From: Aquarana catesbeiana
Lineage: Eukaryota > Chordata > Amphibia > Anura > Ranidae
Direction of reading: 5' to 3'
Assembly (NCBI RefSeq): GCF_042186555.1
Contig: NC_133327.1
Coordinates: 327,075,746-327,139,745, forward strand
Length of the DNA stretch: 64,000 nucleotides
How positions within the stretch are numbered: the stretch's first letter is position 1; every line of letters starts with the position of its first letter. Shown here one piece after another: positions 57,901 through 64,000 of the stretch. The position numbers were made by a program, and so were the translations under genes. The notes below the pieces were generated by a model. The model was not told the DNA's origin and ran no database searches. It saw nothing but the letters and a program-made list of their open reading frames with translations.

Positions 57901-58960
57901 TGATAAAACAGCCATTAAAATTTAAAATAGAAATTTCAGTGACCAGGTTGGCAAATGGTTGTAGTTTAGTCACCATGGCAACCGGGATTTGTACAGCCCT
58001 GCATTCAGTGCACTTCAGATGCACGTGTACAGCTTATTTATACGTAAGTTCCATGATAGGAAATTATGCAACCTCCTTTTTAAAATTATTCAAAGGCTAT
58101 TGGTTTGTGTAGGCTGAGAGTGGGGATGCTCTACCTCCACACAACCTACTCCCACCCAACTTCCCCTAACCATTTTCCTTAACATTTTTGCCTACCTGGA
58201 AAAAAAAAAAAAAAAAAAAAAAGGAAGAAGAAGGAAAACTTAGGTCATTAGAAAACAATCTTTTTTTGCAAAATATATTAGAAAGCGTGCTTTATAAAGC
58301 CTGCTTATTATAGATTTAGTAAGACGTTCACCCAGTTGTGTCCATCCATTTCTCACAATCATCATATCTCTGGCAATGTCTAAAATCTGATAGCTAGTGT
58401 GTTGGTAAAAAAATTATGTAGTTCATTTTTCTCATTATTATTGTTGAGTTCCATCTCTGAGCTTCCCAACACAAAGAAAAGATGCAGCCTCATGCATTTA
58501 AGCCTTCCGTGAATTCTAATATCAGATAGAGCTTTATTAATTATTGTTACATTTTTACTCTAGGTTTGCAACTTAAGATTCATAATAATCATTACAGATA
58601 TTAAAAACTGCATGTAACAAGACATACCTCAGAAAACAGAATATAAACCAGAAAAAGTTTTTAAAATTACATGCAATGCAAGTGCAGGAGAACATCATGC
58701 ATTTTATCTAAGAATTTCTAAAATAAACCCCTGCTGCTATCTAGTGGTACAGGGTGAAAATGCAATGCTGGATATAGAACTGGCTAGGTCTTACTATATT
58801 CATTTGGCATTGTTTTTCCTTTTACAAGTCTTGTAAAATGTATACTTTTAAATTCTGAATTACATTGTATAGAATGAAAAATAGACAAACGAAACTCCAT
58901 AAGAAGATTACAATAAAAGTATACTTTTATTTTTTTTACGTTTTGGATAGAGAGGCATTG
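57901..58960. other. Presumed non-coding stretch
   Basis: AT-rich, with an A-run at 58200-58223. No features supported. Confidence 0.4.
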
Positions 58961-58962
58961 GA

Positions 58963-59040
58963 ACTAGTGGTGCACCGAAATGGAAATACTGGTACCCAAA
59001 CCGAAAATTCAGGATGCACTTGGCCGAATACCTAAATTGA
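58963..59040. mobile_element. hAT-like end fragment
   Basis: 'ctagtggtgcaccgaaatgg' through 'cttggccgaatacc' is the characteristic start of a hAT-type element. No partner end is seen. Confidence 0.5.
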
Positions 59041-59099
59041 CGGTTTAAAAAAATAATAATATTGTAGTATATTAAATATATACACACACACTCTTACGT

Positions 59100-60570
59100 T
59101 TGTAAATATTTTATTATATCTTTTCATGTGACAACACTGAAGAAATTACACTTTGCTACAATGTAAAGTAGTGAGTGTACAGCTTGTATAAGAGTGTAAA
59201 TTTGCTATCACTTTTAAAATAACTTAACAAACAGCCGTTAACCGCTGGCAAAAAAAGGGACTACACCCCCAAGTGAAAATGTCCAAATTGGGCCCAATTA
59301 GCCATTTTCCCTGCCCGGTGTCATGTGACTCAGTTACAGGGTCTCCTGTGTGAATGGGGAGCAGGTGTGTTAAATTTGGTGTCATCGCTCTCACTCTTTC
59401 ATACCGGTCACCGGAAGTTCAACATGGCAGTTCATGGCAAAGAACTCTCTGAGGATCTGAAAAAAAGAATTGCTGCTCTACATAAAGATGACCTAGGCTA
59501 TGAGAAGATTGCCAAGAACCTGAAACTGAGCTGCAGCATGGTGGCCAAGACCATACAGCGGTTTAACAGGACAAGTTCCACTCAGAACAGGCCTCACCAT
59601 GGTCAACCAAAGAAGTTGAGTGCATGTGCTCAGCGTCATATCCAGAGGTTGTCTTTGGGAAATGGACATGTGAGTGCTGCCAGCATTGCTGCAGAGGTTG
59701 AATCAGCCTGTCAGTGCTCAGATCATACGCTGCATGCTGCATCCAATTGTTCTGCATGGCTGTCGTCCCAGAAGGAAGCCTCTTCTGATGCACAAGAAAG
59801 CCCACAGTTTGCTGAAGACAAGCAGACTAAGGACATGGATTACTGGAACCATGTCCTGTGGTCTGTTGAGACCAAGATAAACTTATTTGGTTCAGATGGT
59901 GTCAAGCGTGTGTGGCGGCAACTAGGTGAGGAGTACAAAGACAAGTGTGTCTTGCCTACAGTCAAGCATGGTGGTGGCAGTGTCATGGTCTGGGGCTGCA
60001 TGAGTGCTGCCAACACTGGAGAGCTACAGTTCATTGAGGGAACCATGAATGCCAACATGTACTGTGACAAACTGAAGCAGAGCATGATCCCCTCCATTCG
60101 GAGACTGAGCCGCAGGGCAGTATTCCAACATGATAACGACCCCAAACACATCTCCAAGATGACCACTGCCTTGCTAAAGAAGCTGAGGGTAAAGGTGATG
60201 GACTGGCCAAGCATGTCTCTAGACCTAAACCCTATTGAGCATCTGTGGGGCATCCTCAAACGGAAGGTGAAGGAGCGCAAGGTCTCTAACATCCACCATC
60301 TCCGTGATGTTGTCATGGAGGACTCCTGTGGCAACCTGTGAAACTCTGGTGAACTCCATGCCCAAGAGGGTTAAGACAGTGCTGGAAAATAATGGTGGCT
60401 ACACAATGGCTGTGTGTTGAGTTATTTTGAGGGGACGGCAAATTTACAAGCTGTACACTCACTACTTTACATTGTAGCAAAGTGTAATTTCTTCAGTGTT
60501 GTCACATGAAAAGATATAACAAAATATTTACAAAAAATGTGAGGGGTGTACCCACTTTTGTAAGATACTG
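59100..60570 (+). mobile_element. Tc1-like transposon, copy F (defective)
   Basis: The right end 'cccacttttgtaagatactg' precedes TA (60571-60572). The left terminal repeat matches in reverse from about 59104 ('tatcttttcatgtgacaaca', 'ttacactttgctacaatgta') but lacks the outermost 40 bp or so. It belongs to the same family as copy E and lies on the opposite strand 4.5 kb away. Confidence 0.9.
59424..60405 (+). pseudogene. Tc1 transposase, copy F, long but inactive
   Basis: ATG at 59424 starts the helix-turn-helix (GYEKIAKNLKLSCSMVAKTI). The frame stays open to 60341 only because two frame changes compensate. Between about 59705 and 59810 the wrong frame is read, while RPRRKPLLMHKKAHS continues in another. 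WSVETKINLFG follows, in which the first catalytic Asp of SDETK is Val. FQHDNDPKHIS and LDLNPIEHLWGI supply the second Asp and Glu. After 60341 a shift leads to PKRVKTVLENNGG in another frame. Full length would be about 340 residues; this copy is not functional. Confidence 0.88.
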
Positions 60571-60572
60571 TA

Positions 60573-62116
60573 GATTACTACCTTTTGTTATTCTGAAGAA
60601 ACAGCGGTTTGTTTTTCTGTGTCCATGTGCAATCACACAAACAGGAAATTACATTTTCAGGGGCCGTTCTGTACACCATCTGTGTACAGAACTCCTCCGG
60701 GTAGCCCATATTGCATTTTACAGAAAATTACAGTGGCTGCAGATTGAAAAGGAAAGGTAATTTTGTAATAACATTCAATTACAATAGGACTTGTGTCACG
60801 ATTGTATACACAATATTAGGTTTTTTTTCAATGGCTAATTTTTCTTTCCACGATAGTGGAGTTAACTTTTAACAGCTTACCTAGAGTTCTGCGTTAAAAA
60901 GACCCTGTCACTTTGGCATTTCAGGGAAATGTTACAGTGTCTGCTTATAGCCCTCCACCACAGCAAGGTATAGTCCGTTGCTCTATTGCAACAGGTTGTT
61001 CCGGTATGGTACAGCATGTGACCTACGTGACACTGATCTGGTTTGGGCAGCTAATTATCAGACCTGAACATTTTCACATGGGGCAGTGGTGGCGTTTTCC
61101 ACCCAGGTAAGGTCAGATACCATCTGACATGGGAACTTACCCATGGTGAACTTCTTCAGCAAGGAGGGTGATGGGAGTGTATGGATGGGTTAGGATACAT
61201 TGTAGGGGTCTTTTGTGCTATCAGCATACACTGTCAGTTTGCCATAAGTGGGCAGCTTGTCAGGATGTACAGTATTTGAAACTATTTACTGCTGCTACAA
61301 AAAGTATCTCATACAGCCCAAGGAACACTGTGGAAGCCTATTAAGACCATATACACTGACCACAGTAATCTAGTCACCTCCGTTTAATGGTACATACACT
61401 ATGGCCTCACCAAAGAATTCACCTATATCATGGAGACATCACTGGCCTGTGCAGTTACCTTACCTGTGAAAATGGACTTCGTATCCTCTTTGCCACATAC
61501 ACAGAGCAGGGAGTGTTTTTTAACCTTTTTTTTTTTCCACTGCTTCCCTCATGTAATCTGTAGGTGAAGGTTTCAAAAGAGCAATGCCCTTTTCTGAGCG
61601 TAAATTAATCTAAATCTACTTATTCCATTGTGACAGGTAGCAACAAGCATTGTGCATGGCTGCTTCAAATCAGCCCAGGTTGTCACCGACAACTCCCAAC
61701 CCCACTAACCAGAAGGATCCAATCAGACCCGGGCAGGTGATTATTATGCCAGCCATGGGGCTTCATTTACAAATAAGCTTTCAGCCAGCTTATTCTCTCC
61801 CAAGATGGCAGTGTGCTACTTTTTACGTTCAATATGTTTTTTTTGTTTTGACAAAATCAAAAGAGCAGAAGAAAAAAAAAAAAAAAAAAAAAATTATACA
61901 AATCCAGTTGTAAAAGCCTGGGATACAGATCAATAGAAAAAAGAGACATTAATGACAATTACAATGCACAGAATGTCACATTTGTCAGCCTATAACAAAC
62001 ACAGTGCAGAGTATTTATTAAAACAGTATACCAAATTAAATCCTCACATCTGGTTTAAGAATATTAAAAAAATGATTTTGGTATGCAGTCAAGTTAAAGG
62101 GGTTCTAAAAAGGCAG

Positions 62117-62154
<38 letters not shown>
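60573..62154. other. Unassigned stretch
   Basis: It starts with the 'taccttttgttattctgaag' repeat phrase also at 14935. It has A- and T-runs at 61871-61893 and 62121-62152. No coding or RNA support. Confidence 0.4.
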
Positions 62155-62156
<2 letters not shown>

Positions 62157-62158
62157 AA

Positions 62159-62698
62159 AGCGGCGTTCCACCTAGAAATAGAACTTCCGCAGATCAGATC
62201 CCCCCAGTGTGGGGGGGGGGGGGGGGAATCTTTACCCCGGAAGTGGGACTAGATACCTGGATTTGACGGGTATCTGCTACCACCCCCACCCCACCCCCCA
62301 TTTGGCACCTTTCGGGGGGGGGGGGGCTAACTGTCAAATCCAGGTATCTAGTCCCACTTCTGGGGGAAAGATCTCCACAATCTTGTGCAGCGAACTACGC
62401 AATGTCCGGCCCCTCCTCAGCCCCCCCCCATCCACTGCCTTCTGGGAGACACAGGTTCTAGAAGACAGCAGGGACCATTCAGAAAGAAAACAGGCTGTGA
62501 AGCTGTAAGGCTCCACTTCCAGTTTCTCTTAGTAAGGATGCTGGCGCCTGCACCCGGAGCTGAGGGACGGGCCGGCTTCGGGTGCTGGCATCGCGGGCTC
62601 CATTGACAGGTAAGTGTCCATATATTAAAAGTCAGCAGAGGCAGTATTTATAGCTGCTGACTTAATTTTTTTTTTTTTTTACCCAGGCGGAATTCCGC
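62159..62698. mobile_element. TTAA-flanked non-autonomous element
   Basis: AGCGGCGTTCCACCT and the inverse of AGGCGGAATTCCGCT bound it, with TTAA at 62155-62158 and 62699-62702. Inverted pairing inside includes 'gggactagatacctggattt' with 'aaatccaggtatctagtccc' (62246 and 62336). Non-coding. Confidence 0.8.
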
Positions 62699-62702
62699 TT
62701 TA

Positions 62703-63152
62703 ATGCAGTCTATGTATTGAGATAAAAAAGACCTTCTGTGTACAGTGGCCCCCCTCAGTCCGCCTAATACTCACTTGGGCCCCATCTCGATCCAGCGATG
62801 TTGCACGAGAGCCACAAAGTCCAAGGACTCTCCCTCCTCATTGGCTGTAACAGCAGCTGCCACCATTGGCTCCCGTTGCTGTCAAAGTCAATGAGAAGAG
62901 ACAGAGGGCGGGGCCCAGCCTCAGCTCCATGTCTGAATGGACACAGAGCAGCAGCTCAGCTCAGGTGCCCCATAGTAAGCCGCTTGCTGTGGGGGCACTT
63001 GGCAGGAGGAAGGGACCTGAGAAGTGGAGGATCTGGGCTGCTCTGTGCAAAACGAAAGCACTGAGCAGGCAAGTATAACATTTTTTTTTTTGTTTAAAAA
63101 TAACAAACACAACACACACACGCACACACACACACAAGACTTTAAGATCACT
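62703..63152 (-). mobile_element. TTAA-flanked element family A, abutting the previous element
   Basis: It shares 'gcttgctgtgggggcac' and the lead-out 'gactttaagatcact' plus TTAA (63153-63156) with the 52081 copy in reverse. Its left side starts directly at the TTAA of its neighbour, so its own left end is either lost or was used as the target. Confidence 0.65.
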
Positions 63153-63182
63153 TTAACCTTTGCATGCTGACATTGTTAAATA

Positions 63183-63992
63183 CCATATTTATCAGCGTAT
63201 AACACACACTTTTTTCGGGAAAATCGACGAGTGCCGCCGGAAATCACCGAGCCGTCATCTCCTTGACTTGGCTCGGCTCACTCTGTACACGAGGCAGCGG
63301 GAGCTGGCGGCTTTGTTCTGGAATGCGGAGCGGTGGATCTTACACTTATGGTTGTCATTTTATTCCAATAGCTTGAATACTGCAAACGTGCAGATCAGGG
63401 AGATCAGAGTGAAGTGAGAACTCCTGATCTGTATACTTCTGAGTCAGTAAATCAGAAGGTTATGAACCTCCAAGATTAGCATGACAGCCAGACAATAAAA
63501 GAAAAGGTCAGCCACAGTAGACTCCATAAAGTCTCAGTACATGCTTTCTTAAAATAATGTGCCCTGGATCTCAGCTGGCTTTAATAAGTTGCTGGATTCT
63601 GATTAGAAATGCAGATTGTACATAACCTTTGTTAACTATGTGTACTTATATGTGAATAAGAAAACCTTGTTCTCTTATGGTTTTCTTTTCCTTTTGCCAA
63701 ATGAAGATTTTGTGCAGGGCTGACAAGGAGCAAAAGTATTCAGGTCTGAAGGGAATGGGGAAGGTCCTAAAGATGACATGAGAGAAGTTATGTGAACAAA
63801 ATCCTGAAATGGAAGGATGCAGATGGGCACAGATCAGGCTGCAGATGGACTCTAATCAGGCTGCATTGATGCTCACTGACCATTATTTTGCTTTAAAGTG
63901 GTTTATTTAAAAAAAAAAAAAAAAAAAAAAAAATTTTTTACCTGAAACTTCCCTCTTAAATTGGGGTGCGTGTTATACGCCAATAAATACGG
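63183..63992. mobile_element. TA-flanked TIR element, 'ccgtatttatcggcgtataa' family
   Basis: CCATATTTATCAGCGTATAA on the left and TTATACGCCAATAAATACGG on the right, with TA at 63181-63182 and 63993-63994. A tandem 'caggctgca' remnant and an A-run sit near 63830-63935. Non-coding. Confidence 0.8.
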
Positions 63993-64000
63993 TATTTCCT

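Overview
The window looks like nuclear DNA of a vertebrate with a large, transposon-rich genome, most likely a frog and probably a ranid (inference). The reasons are Tc1-like elements with long inverted/direct repeat ends, piggyBac copies with very long non-coding flanks, many short TTAA- and TAA-flanked elements, a V-SINE with a tRNA-like head, a Penelope-like fragment and a frog-type L1. I see no prokaryotic or organellar features. Codon-start calls must follow eukaryotic rules, so several long open frames here are not genes.

Host gene content is sparse. Three short minus-strand exon candidates (51869-51994, 11249-11389, 2582-2734) have GT donors and AG acceptors and are all phase 1-1. They join in frame to encode a charged Ser/Asp/Glu-rich sequence. 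Most of the window would then be introns of one unrecognised minus-strand gene.

Layout. 1-3.2 kb: a Tc1 end, serial TTAA elements, exon. 3.2-11.4 kb: a hAT-type element with 8-bp target duplication, a broken Tc1 copy, a Penelope-like RT fragment, a young Tc1 copy with identical 201-bp ends, exon. 11.5-21.4 kb: AT microsatellite, a hammerhead-like RNA motif, a second broken Tc1, a 3'-truncated L1, another hammerhead-like motif, a 41-bp minisatellite ending near a Tc1 end. 22-36.7 kb: mostly short TIR elements with TAA or TTAA target duplications, one V-SINE and a 29-bp minisatellite. 36.8-38.5 kb: a foldback element with a hammerhead-like palindrome near its centre. 38.7-48.9 kb: a 9.6-kb inverted pair of piggyBac sequences inside the split ends of another Tc1-like element. 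48.97-50.1 kb: a solo LTR whose empty site is recognisable in a related repeat at 36 kb. 51-64 kb: exon, more TTAA elements, a pair of related broken Tc1 copies on opposite strands, and a 2.3-kb CA-rich minisatellite starting exactly where a Tc1 end stops.

The parts do not form a pathway. The interest lies in element architecture: the palindromic piggyBac composite, hammerhead-like motifs followed by AATAAA, tandem arrays that begin at Tc1 termini, and insertions whose empty sites lie in the same window. All identifications are from reading the sequence; no database search was run.
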